Below are positions 16,285-24,105 of a stretch of DNA of 64,000 bases, piece by piece. The notes under the pieces were generated by a model, which saw only the letters and a list, made by a program, of their open reading frames with translations, searched no databases and was not told the DNA's origin. Numbering within the stretch: the first letter of the stretch is position 1; each line of letters starts with the position of its first letter. The stretch comes from Paenibacillus oceani (lineage in GTDB: Bacteria > Bacillota > Bacilli > Paenibacillales > NBRC-103111), in NCBI RefSeq assembly GCF_014705615.1, contig NZ_JACXJA010000046.1:1-64000 (forward strand). Reading direction: 5' to 3'. A program made the translations under genes and the position numbers.

Positions 16285-16307
16285 TCGTTCAAAAAGGAGG
16301 AATCCGC

Positions 16308-17210
16308 ATGGCGATCTTTCCCGAGTACGAGGACGCCAAAACCGACGACCGTTTTTTGTCCGGTCAGCAGAAGGGCCAGCTGCCCTTTTATATTTCGTGC
16401 AACCAGCCGTACTCTCACTACCCGATGCACCATCACGACTTCGCCGAGCTGTCGTTCGTCGTAGAGGGCTCGGGCACCGAATCGATCAACGGGCTGGCCC
16501 ACGAGCTGCGCCGGGGCACGATGTCGCTGCTGCTGCCCCATCATATTCACGAGCTATACAGCAATCCCGACGATCCGCTTAAATTATACAGCTGCATGTT
16601 CGATATCAACGTCTTGTTTGGCAACGCTTACGAATCGTATATGAATCCGTGGATTCACAAAATCGGCTCGGAGATTCCGTCGCATCACCATTTCGAAGGC
16701 GAACGGCTCGCGTCCGTAACGTCCCTGATCGAGCAGCTCGTGCTCGAATATAAGGAATCCCGCCTGGGCCGGGACGCGGTCTTGCGGGGCAAGTTGATTG
16801 AAGCCGTCACGTTGATGCTGAGGGCGCTGACCGATCCGAACCAGTCCGGAACCGTGAGCAAAAACCAGCCGGGGTCTCGCGTATGGAGCATTTTGCGCTA
16901 TATTCATCTTCACTTCAACGAGCCGATCTCGCTGAATTCCGTATCCGAGCATTTCGACCTGCATGCTTCGTATATCAGCCGGATGTTTAAGGAGCACACC
17001 GGCAAAACGGTCAACGATTACATGCATACGCTGCGCATCACCCGGGCCGCCACGCTGCTCGTGGCAAGCGAGATGTCGATCTCGGACATCTGCATGGAGG
17101 TCGGCTATGACAACTACCGTACCTTTGCGCGCGTCTTCCGCGAGCATCACGGCATGTCTCCGTCGGAGTACCGGATGTCGCAGGCCGCCAGACGGGCGAA
17201 AGCTTTGTAG
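16308..17210 (+). CDS. AraC-family transcriptional regulator
   Basis: This 300-residue regulator has an N-terminal cupin domain with PMHHHDFAELSFVVEGSG (about 43-60), the usual sugar-sensing fold, and a C-terminal double helix-turn-helix (about 195-292). The second motif reads SISDICMEVGYDNYRTFARVF and ends SPSEYR. AAAAAGGAGG lies 8 bases before the ATG. It is convergent with the esterase-like gene at 17380, separated by a terminator. The neighbouring hydrolase has an AraC-type operator upstream, but a YesN-type regulator is an equally good candidate for it. Confidence 0.9.
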   Translation: MAIFPEYEDAKTDDRFLSGQQKGQLPFYISCNQPYSHYPMHHHDFAELSFVVEGSGTESINGLAHELRRGTMSLLLPHHIHELYSNPDDPLKLYSCMFDINVLFGNAYESYMNPWIHKIGSEIPSHHHFEGERLASVTSLIEQLVLEYKESRLGRDAVLRGKLIEAVTLMLRALTDPNQSGTVSKNQPGSRVWSILRYIHLHFNEPISLNSVSEHFDLHASYISRMFKEHTGKTVNDYMHTLRITRAATLLVASEMSISDICMEVGYDNYRTFARVFREHHGMSPSEYRMSQAARRAKAL

Positions 17211-17283
17211 GGCAGGGAACCTCCGCTTCGCTCGGCACGGTCAAAAGCATTCCCATAACATGGAACGTCCCGATTTCCATACG

Positions 17284-17329
17284 AAAGGACCTCAAATCCC
17301 ACTGTAACGCGTGGGCTGAGGTCCTTTTT
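17284..17329 (+). terminator. Terminator between convergent araC-type and hydrolase genes
   Basis: AAAGGACCTCA pairs with TGAGGTCCTTT around an inner CCCAC/GTGGG stem and is followed by TTTTT. On the minus strand it also ends in TTTCG, so it may serve both genes. Confidence 0.85.
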
Positions 17330-17379
17330 CCCAAGAAAAAATGCAGGATTGCGGTTTTATTATGTCACTCCATCGAGGA

Positions 17380-18426
17380 TTACCGCCGCAAATGAGTGCG
17401 GACGAAAGGCCACACACGCTCCTTATAATACCGGTGACCGCCGCTGCCTTCATACAGCTCGCAGCTCGATTCGGCATCCATCGCAGCATAAACATTCCGC
17501 AGATGGCCGTACGTCTCGCGCGTCCCCTCGATGGGATAAATCTCGTCATGAATGCCGTGGACGATAAGCAGCGGTCTCGGCGCGATCAATGCCGCCACAT
17601 CGTACATTTCCCCAAGCTCCAGTATGCCGGGAACGATATTGCATGGGCAATGGCCGATCGGAATGATCGATTTCTCGAAGGTGCATACATACGAACCCGG
17701 CACGGCGACGGAGATCCGGTCGTCGAGCGCCGCCGCGAACAGCGTGACGGTGCCTCCCCCGGAATTGCCGGTCATCACGATTCGGCTCGTATCGATCTCT
17801 GGCCGCGTGGCCGCATAATCGATCAGCCGTCCCATATCATGCACGCGCTCTCCGATCAGTGTCCGCCCGTACATCAGCGCCACTTTTTGAAAATTGACGC
17901 AGGAATTCCCTTTCCCATCCGATTTCAGCCATTCCTCTTCTCCGCCCATCTCGTAAAACCCGCGGACGTCCGGAGCGATCACCGCGTAGCCTTCCTTGAC
18001 GGCCTGCACCGCCACATCCCTCTCGCCCTGCTCGTTGCTGGTCCGATCCTCTTCGGAAGCGTAGTTCGCGACATAAGTTTCTTTGCCGCGTGCTCCATGT
18101 CCGTGCGGGGTAATGACCAGCGGATAAGGCCCTTCTCCGGTACCCGGGAGCAGCAAATAAAACGGAATCTCGACGCCGGGCTCGCTTGTCACATACCATT
18201 TCTCGCGTGTGTAACCGTCGCATTCGACGCTTTCCGTGCGGCGGGGGTTCAGCCCGACAGGCACCGTCCCGATCCGGTTCAGACCGAGCCGCTCGCGGAG
18301 AGCGGCTCGAAAGTCGGCGCGCCAGGCATCCCAGCTTCCGTCCGATAGCGGCGTACGGTAATCGAAGGTGCGGCCCGAGGCGCGGGCCAGATTGTCCCTG
18401 TAGCCGGCCGTATTAAAATATTGCAT
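17380..18426 (-). CDS. Alpha/beta hydrolase, acetyl-xylan-esterase-like
   Basis: This 348-residue hydrolase has the nucleophile elbow GNSGGG (about 219-224), an oxyanion-region PHGHGARGKE, a strand-loop APRPLLIVHGIHDEIYP that supplies the acid and GGHRYY that supplies the His. The order fits the large esterase/dienelactone-hydrolase group that deacylates plant polysaccharides. There is no signal peptide, so it probably works on imported, acylated oligosaccharides. AGGAGG precedes the ATG at 8 bases. Upstream at 18565-18627 is a promoter with AraC-type direct repeats nearly identical to those before the LplB operon at 45271-45334, so the two units are probably coregulated. Confidence 0.8.
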   Translation of the reverse strand: MQYFNTAGYRDNLARASGRTFDYRTPLSDGSWDAWRADFRAALRERLGLNRIGTVPVGLNPRRTESVECDGYTREKWYVTSEPGVEIPFYLLLPGTGEGPYPLVITPHGHGARGKETYVANYASEEDRTSNEQGERDVAVQAVKEGYAVIAPDVRGFYEMGGEEEWLKSDGKGNSCVNFQKVALMYGRTLIGERVHDMGRLIDYAATRPEIDTSRIVMTGNSGGGTVTLFAAALDDRISVAVPGSYVCTFEKSIIPIGHCPCNIVPGILELGEMYDVAALIAPRPLLIVHGIHDEIYPIEGTRETYGHLRNVYAAMDAESSCELYEGSGGHRYYKERVWPFVRTHLRR

Positions 18427-18564
18427 ATGACTCTCCTCCTAGCTCTCTTGGATAACGATGCAAGCTTTTAGATCGATTATACCTTGAATCCCGAAACAAT
18501 GGTATCTATATCCAAAACTTCACTTCCGACCGCGTTCTTCGCGGCTTCGGTTGTGGAGACTGCC

Positions 18565-18627
18565 ATTATACCTCATGCCCGCTTTCGTTGCTTTCGGATT
18601 TTTTGGTGACACTTTCGTTTTTTTTGG
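18565..18627 (-). promoter_or_regulatory. AraC/YesN-type direct-repeat operator and promoter of the hydrolase gene
   Basis: In plus-strand coordinates CTTTCGGATTTTTTGG (18591-18606) and CTTTCGTTTTTTTTGG (18612-18627) form a direct repeat with a 21-base period, two helical turns. On the minus strand they lie upstream of -10 TATAAT (18565-18570) with no good -35, as expected of an activator-dependent promoter. The same arrangement occurs at 45271-45334. Confidence 0.7.
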
Positions 18628-18653
18628 ATGCATCGTCAGCATAAGCGCTACAG

Positions 18654-19466
18654 CTATTTATTTCGTTTTACATACTCCGACGGACTTTGCCCGGTCTTTT
18701 TTTTGAACAATCTGCTGAAATAATAGATGTCGTTGAAGCCTAAGCGCAGAGCGACTTCTGTCACGTTGGATTTTCCGCTTACAAGCAAATCCATGGCAAT
18801 ATTGATCTTCAGCTTGTTCTGGTATTGGATAATCGACATGCCAGTCACTTTTTTGAATAATAGACGAAAATGAGATTGACTCAACTTCGCCAATTGGCTT
18901 AATTCGTCGACGGAGTAAAACCGTTGGGAGTTTGCTATCATATAATGAACAATTTGATCAATGATATATACTTGAGGACTGATGTCCTCCTCACTTGCCG
19001 ACTCCCGGATCAGCATGCTGAGAATATCCATGACTTGGCTGCGGCACTTAATTAAATAACCGGCTCTTTTTTCCACCCACTCGTTATGAAGTGCTTGGAA
19101 TAACGGCGCGGATTGAAAAAGCAAATTGTTTTTGACGACCGGCCTTATCTCCATCAGCTTATCTTGGTAGGCTGAATCGGTAATGACGATTTTGAAGATA
19201 AGGGAGTAATAAGACCAGGGATCATCCACATCGCTTTCGCCTGAATGCCACAGATTTTTGGGGAAGAACAATACATCGCCCTTCTTGATCAAATACTGCT
19301 CGCCACGTATCCGATAATGCGCCTTCCCTCCCGTTGATAAGGCGAGAATGTACCAATCCTCGTTGGCATATTCCACTTTCCATGCTGGCTCTGTCTGTTT
19401 ATGAACTACATATCGAATATCTGTGACGACAAAATCAAAATCTTTTTCAACGGGGGGCATCGGCAT
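18654..19466 (-). CDS. AraC-family transcriptional regulator
   Basis: This 270-residue regulator has an N-terminal cupin domain (about 30-110, with GDVLFFPKNLWHSGE) and a C-terminal double helix-turn-helix ending NDIYYFSRLFKKKTGQSPSEYVKRNK (key words FSRLFKKKTG and SPSEY). It is the last gene of the operon that starts with the GH20-like gene, 15 bases after the solute-binding protein gene. It therefore probably regulates its own operon in response to the imported sugar. GAGGAG precedes the first ATG at 4 bases and the third codon ATG at 10, so the start could be either. Confidence 0.88.
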   Translation of the reverse strand: MPMPPVEKDFDFVVTDIRYVVHKQTEPAWKVEYANEDWYILALSTGGKAHYRIRGEQYLIKKGDVLFFPKNLWHSGESDVDDPWSYYSLIFKIVITDSAYQDKLMEIRPVVKNNLLFQSAPLFQALHNEWVEKRAGYLIKCRSQVMDILSMLIRESASEEDISPQVYIIDQIVHYMIANSQRFYSVDELSQLAKLSQSHFRLLFKKVTGMSIIQYQNKLKINIAMDLLVSGKSNVTEVALRLGFNDIYYFSRLFKKKTGQSPSEYVKRNK

Positions 19467-19481
19467 CGCACTCCTCGAGCT

Positions 19482-20804
19482 TTACTTCTTCTCCGCCTCG
19501 ATCATTTTATTGATCTCCTCCTCCGCCGCACGCAAAGCCGTGTTCATATCGCCTTTTCCTTCGATAAACTCGATATATTTTGACATCACCAAGCGTCTGG
19601 CACTTGCCGTGTACTGGGTAAAGGCAGGAGCAGGCGCAGCTTTGCTTTTGAACGCGGATTGTAAATCGATATTGCTTAGTCCTTCCAGATCTTTGCCGAA
19701 CTGCCGATCCACATCCGGGTTTTGTAATATCGTTTTACGGGCGTATTTCCGAGATGCTAGCAGTTGAACTTCATCAGACATCATTTCCTTTAGCATCAGC
19801 ATCGCTTCGTTCTTATGCTTGCTTGTCTTTGTGACATAAACCATCCCCGCCGATACGAAGCCATACGTATTCGGACGCTCTGGGTAAGAAGGATATTGAG
19901 CTACGCCCAGATTGAATCCATCGCGGATCGTATCTCTGAATGTGCCGAGAATGGATGTCGTAGCCAGCATCGCCGTATTTTTTTCTTTGAAGAACGCGTT
20001 CGTATAGCCATTATCTACTCTCGGCGGCTTGTTGCCTGGAATATTGTTGATGCGGTAGCCGAGATCGAACACTTTTTTCCACATTTCATTATTCACCGTT
20101 GCCTTCAGCGAAACCCTGTCCACAAAGTCTGGCGACAACGGCATTGCCAGCCTATACACATTCTCATAATGCAATCCTTTATATTGAACGCCCCCGTCCT
20201 GCCTGGTCAATCGTCTGGCAAGCTCGACGGTTTCGTCCCACGTCAGTCCATCCTTCGGATAGGAGACTCCAAATTTATCAAAAATATCTTTATTGTAGTA
20301 TAGCGCATTAAATTGCTGAAAATAAGGCAGTCCGTAAATAAGACCATCGCCAAGTGCATCGCGCACACCGTTGACAACTACCGGATCGAGACGCTCCAGA
20401 TTTATCCCAAGCATTCGGATCAGCTCCGTATGGTCGAACAGTACCCCATAATCGTAGCTGCTTCCGATGTTCGTATTATCGGACATCACCAAATCCGGTA
20501 TGTTCCCCGCACCGATCAAGTCTATAAGCTGGCTCCCCTTGCCGGCCCGGATCACTTCAAACGAAATGTTCGGATACTTCTTCTTCACTGGGTCCATAAA
20601 GAGAACTTCTACTTCTTCCATGGCAATGCCTGCTCCGATCAGAAATTTCAACGTTACAGGATCCTTCGACACTTGCACTTTCTTTACCGGACCGGGATCT
20701 GACGCACTTCCGGCATCCGGAGCAGACTCTTTGGGTCCGCATGCGAACAAGATACCTGCACAAACTGTAATAAGCAAAGCTACATACACTCGTTTACGCA
20801 TCAT
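19482..20804 (-). CDS. Extracellular solute-binding lipoprotein, family 1
   Basis: This 440-residue lipoprotein begins MMRKRVYVALL and has the lipobox ILFAC with lipidated Cys at about residue 22. The mature part carries NALYYNKDIFDKFG, LTWDETVELARRLTRQDGGVQ and VAQYPSYPERPNTYG, matching the binding protein at 9530 closely. It should bind a sugar on the cell surface. No permease lies in its operon, whose other members are a GH20-like enzyme, a Tat beta-helix protein, an amidohydrolase and a Rieske protein. I start it at the first of two adjacent ATGs, 9 bases after GGAGGG. A GTG further upstream is less well placed. Confidence 0.9.
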   Translation of the reverse strand: MMRKRVYVALLITVCAGILFACGPKESAPDAGSASDPGPVKKVQVSKDPVTLKFLIGAGIAMEEVEVLFMDPVKKKYPNISFEVIRAGKGSQLIDLIGAGNIPDLVMSDNTNIGSSYDYGVLFDHTELIRMLGINLERLDPVVVNGVRDALGDGLIYGLPYFQQFNALYYNKDIFDKFGVSYPKDGLTWDETVELARRLTRQDGGVQYKGLHYENVYRLAMPLSPDFVDRVSLKATVNNEMWKKVFDLGYRINNIPGNKPPRVDNGYTNAFFKEKNTAMLATTSILGTFRDTIRDGFNLGVAQYPSYPERPNTYGFVSAGMVYVTKTSKHKNEAMLMLKEMMSDEVQLLASRKYARKTILQNPDVDRQFGKDLEGLSNIDLQSAFKSKAAPAPAFTQYTASARRLVMSKYIEFIEGKGDMNTALRAAEEEINKMIEAEKK

Positions 20805-20858
20805 TTTCAGTGACCCTCCATTTTTCACCGCAATATTGTCTGTCCATATAAAGTCAAT

Positions 20859-21212
20859 CTAAGGCGCCCAAACATAGATTTGATCCTGCTCCGTCTCGAC
20901 TTTATATCCGATCAGTTTTACGTTGGCATCGACCAGATGCCGGCCGGTCCTCAGATCGAACTCCCAGCCGTGCCAAGGGCAACGCAAGACTTGTCCTTCC
21001 ATTCCGTAATCGTACTCGTACACCATGGATGGCAGTCTCGTTCCGCATACTTCACCCCGGCATGCGGGAGCAGCCATATGCGGGCACATGTTGCGCCAGG
21101 CGTAATAGTCCTCTCCCAATCGAAATAGGCCGATCTGAACACCGTTTACATCTGCAAGTTTTCTCCCGCCTTCGGGAAGGTCCGACGATTTTGCCACCAA
21201 ATAACGTTTCAT
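20859..21212 (-). CDS. Rieske [2Fe-2S] ferredoxin-like protein
   Basis: This 117-residue protein carries the Rieske cluster ligands as CPH (about 43-45) and CPWHGWEF (about 83-90). The spacing between the two ligand boxes, about 35 residues, is longer than in nitrite reductase small subunits, with an insertion that holds two further Cys. This long-spacing type is one I associate with amidohydrolase-linked Rieske proteins. It likely passes single electrons in the cytoplasm, but no oxygenase or reductase gene is near. Its ATG overlaps the stop codon of the amidohydrolase gene by four bases, so the two are translated together. Confidence 0.85.
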   Translation of the reverse strand: MKRYLVAKSSDLPEGGRKLADVNGVQIGLFRLGEDYYAWRNMCPHMAAPACRGEVCGTRLPSMVYEYDYGMEGQVLRCPWHGWEFDLRTGRHLVDANVKLIGYKVETEQDQIYVWAP

Positions 21213-22306
21213 TCGCTCATTCCTCCCGAAACGGTCCCGGGGTAAATCGGTCTACGGGCAAGCCCGTATAAGTCGGCCGCCGTACCTGCCATGATGCGGT
21301 GTTTCAACCCCTTATCCATGCCCCGGAATATCATGTTTGGATTATCGTTGTCCCAATGCGGATAATCCGACGAAAACATCAATGTTTTCTCCGCATCGAT
21401 CATCCGGCAAATTTGCAAAAAATGATTCGGATCGTCCGGCTCCTCGATCGGCTGCGTCGTCAAGCGGATATGAGCCTTTATATATTCCGAAGGCAACCTT
21501 TTGAGCCAAGGCGTGGAATCGCGAAGCGCTTTGTAGTTTTTATCCATCCGCCACATAAGGTGGGGCAACCAGGCGACGCCCCCCTCGATCGCGACAAAAG
21601 TCAGTCTAGGGAACTTCTCGAAAACGCCCTCGCAGACAAGGCTGTTAATATGAGCCATGTAATTGGTCGGCAAGATGTTGTGCCACTCCATATAACGTGT
21701 CGGATAACCTGAAGGAGTAGGAGCGCCCGATACGCCGACTCCTTCCGTTCCGGGATGGATGGCCACAGGAAGACCCAATTGCTCGGCAGCTTCATAAATC
21801 GGATGATAGAAACGTTGTCCGTAAAGCATTCTCGTTGCGCTCGCCATGATGATCTGAACGATATCGGGATGCTCGCCGATCCTACGAATTTCTTTGGCGG
21901 CTGCCGCCGGATCCGAAGCGTTGACGAACATCGATCCCTTGAACCGGGGGGATACCTTTAACCATGTGTCCACCAAACAATCGTTGAAGGCGGTTATGAT
22001 GGCATTGGCATAATCCGGGTCGGGATGGAGCGATAAAGCAAGTGCGTTGCCATTCAGTATGGCATAATCGATTCCGTATCTGTCCATATGATCGCTAATC
22101 AGAAAATCCGGATCGCTTCCAGGCGCACCGCCTCGTTCCGGTACGGCATCGCTGCGGCTGACCCTGATCGGGGAATGGTACATATATCCCAATCCGATAC
22201 CATGCGTTTTCCACTGGCTTTGCCATACTTTCGGAAGATAAGGCATGATGTTACCTACTTGAATATGCACGTCCGTATCAATCAGAAGCGGTTCGTTGTT
22301 GTCCAT
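21209..22306 (-). CDS. Amidohydrolase-family protein (PF04909 type)
   Basis: This 365-residue TIM-barrel hydrolase begins with the metal-site strand LLIDTDVHIQ, where the usual DxHxH reads DVH with the second His replaced by Gln. Later features are LPVAIHPGTEGVG, FVAIEGGVAWLPHLMWRMDKN and the C-terminal FSSDYPHWDNDNP, which is the most diagnostic. The family includes metal-dependent decarboxylases and hydrolases of ring compounds. It is fused by a 4-base overlap to the Rieske gene, and lies between the beta-helix and binding-protein genes. The reaction is unknown. GGAGG precedes the ATG at 9 bases. Confidence 0.82.
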   Translation of the reverse strand: MDNNEPLLIDTDVHIQVGNIMPYLPKVWQSQWKTHGIGLGYMYHSPIRVSRSDAVPERGGAPGSDPDFLISDHMDRYGIDYAILNGNALALSLHPDPDYANAIITAFNDCLVDTWLKVSPRFKGSMFVNASDPAAAAKEIRRIGEHPDIVQIIMASATRMLYGQRFYHPIYEAAEQLGLPVAIHPGTEGVGVSGAPTPSGYPTRYMEWHNILPTNYMAHINSLVCEGVFEKFPRLTFVAIEGGVAWLPHLMWRMDKNYKALRDSTPWLKRLPSEYIKAHIRLTTQPIEEPDDPNHFLQICRMIDAEKTLMFSSDYPHWDNDNPNMIFRGMDKGLKHRIMAGTAADLYGLARRPIYPGTVSGGMSE

Positions 22307-22361
22307 CTATGGTTTCCTCCTTGTCCCCTCTATCCGAGCGGGGATTTATGTATCCGATGAT

Positions 22362-24092
22362 CTATAAGGCTTGAATCAGAACGTTGACAATAACCGGAGA
22401 CGGGTTGCCGTTCGTGATCGTTATGGTTCGGCTGGATCTTGCCGTGGCAAGGGAAATCTCATTTCGCGGCGACGAGCCGCTTTGCAAATCCGACTTGACA
22501 ACGTTCGGGCCGCCGTAATCGTAAAAGTCGAATCTCATCTGAGACCACTTGGTTGACGGGCTGCTTGGTTCGAATATCGTGCACCATACCACTCCCGCAA
22601 AAGGCTCAATCGTATAAGCCTTGTTCAAAACGATGCTTTCAGACTCGCCTGCAGCCAAGCTAAACGTCCTGCGGACAGGCAGCGTCATTCGGTTGAGGAC
22701 GGATAGCTGGGCTCCTCCAGACTCCGTATAGGTTGCATACGAAACATTCTCTGCTTCCAGTGTCCCTGGCCCCGAGTTTAGCAAGGTGCCTGTCACCTGA
22801 ATGCCTGTCAACCTTCGATAACCCATTACAAGAGATAAAGTCAGATCCCCGAACAATGAATGGCGAATATCGACATTTTCACACCTCCGGTCGTTGGCGA
22901 CAGAGTCGCGGGATAAGTTCAACTTTTGTGGAGTAGTGATGCCCTCGATATTCAGCCTGTTGCAGCCTAGCAAACTGAAAGCCATAGTGTTGGTCGACGA
23001 GTCCAGCCACCCCCGAATGAAGATATTCTCGGAGCGTCTTGCCCCCTGCGAACCGCCGTGGGTTCCGGCCAGCAAAGCTTTGGGCGTATAGTCGGTCACT
23101 ATATTTTCATAGATGGAATTTCGGTTCGCATTGTCTTCGAACGCATACTTGCACGCGCCTGCTATTCGCACGTTGCTTCGCACAGAGTTATCATTTCGCA
23201 CTAGCGAGATAGCCGGATAGAAGAGCGAAGGGCTTGCGTCCGCTATCTCAATATTGTGTAAGCTAACGTTTCGCCCATAGAAGCATTTCAGCTTCTGTCC
23301 GTCGCCCGTGCCATCCGGATTGGACGATTGGAATCCATCAATGACAAGGCTGCCGACAAAATCGGCCTTGATCACTTCGCCGTTCGCTGCCGGAGGCTTA
23401 CTCCCCGTAACTCCTGATGAGATGTCCTTCACATTGTGGAATTCCAAATTGGAAAGGGGCTTGGTAATGTCGTCAATGCAAGAGAACCCGTAGCGTCGAA
23501 GATTAACGAAGCTGATGTTGGACGCGTTCAAGTAGCGGACGTTTTTCAAAGCGAAAAAACCGGCATTATTGCCCGAGACGTTGGCCTTATTCCCATCCAG
23601 TGTCAGGGAGCCGCTGATCAGGATCGCATCCATATTCGATAAAGAAAAGAGCGGTCCCGTCTTCGCTCCGGCGCTCAACTTGATTGTCGTGCCTCGCGAC
23701 TCCCATAGGAGACAGCCGGCAGTTGCCGACAGTGTCCCTGCAACTTCGAAAGTTCCCGGGCCGGATGTGATCGACTTGCCTTCCGTAATAGCTCTGACCA
23801 GCAAAGAAATATCGTTGACGGTGGACTGGGAGAAGCCCAGATCATGTTCAAGATCCAGCGTCCCGTTGCATACCTGGAAGCGCGGATTCGAAGGAACTTT
23901 ACCGTAAACGTTCTCGAGAACGGACATGCCGCCGCCCTCGGTTCCGGCCTGTGCGATCAAACTTTGCGAGGTTAGTGCGATTCCAGCTATTCCGATCGCC
24001 GATAATAAGGATCTCCTGCTGATCGCCCCCCCTGGAAGAGCTTCTTTATTTATTCGAACATTCCGATCATCATGACTTAAGTTATCCGGCAT
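22362..24092 (-). CDS. Tat-exported right-handed beta-helix protein
   Basis: This 576-residue protein has a twin-arginine signal, ISRRSLLSAIGIAGIAL at about 25-41, after a charged N-region. The rest is rich in short beta-helix turns such as LFSLSNMDAILISGSLTLDGN, FALKNVRYLNASNISFVNL and LSLHNIEIADAS-like coils, as in pectate lyases and tailspikes. There is no EF-hand or clear active-site motif. It should act outside the cell on a polysaccharide. The gene follows the GH20-like gene by 13 bases and has AGGAGGAGGG upstream. It is one of four such proteins in the window. Confidence 0.78.
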   Translation of the reverse strand: MPDNLSHDDRNVRINKEALPGGAISRRSLLSAIGIAGIALTSQSLIAQAGTEGGGMSVLENVYGKVPSNPRFQVCNGTLDLEHDLGFSQSTVNDISLLVRAITEGKSITSGPGTFEVAGTLSATAGCLLWESRGTTIKLSAGAKTGPLFSLSNMDAILISGSLTLDGNKANVSGNNAGFFALKNVRYLNASNISFVNLRRYGFSCIDDITKPLSNLEFHNVKDISSGVTGSKPPAANGEVIKADFVGSLVIDGFQSSNPDGTGDGQKLKCFYGRNVSLHNIEIADASPSLFYPAISLVRNDNSVRSNVRIAGACKYAFEDNANRNSIYENIVTDYTPKALLAGTHGGSQGARRSENIFIRGWLDSSTNTMAFSLLGCNRLNIEGITTPQKLNLSRDSVANDRRCENVDIRHSLFGDLTLSLVMGYRRLTGIQVTGTLLNSGPGTLEAENVSYATYTESGGAQLSVLNRMTLPVRRTFSLAAGESESIVLNKAYTIEPFAGVVWCTIFEPSSPSTKWSQMRFDFYDYGGPNVVKSDLQSGSSPRNEISLATARSSRTITITNGNPSPVIVNVLIQAL

Positions 24093-24105
24093 GGGATCCC
24101 TCCTC

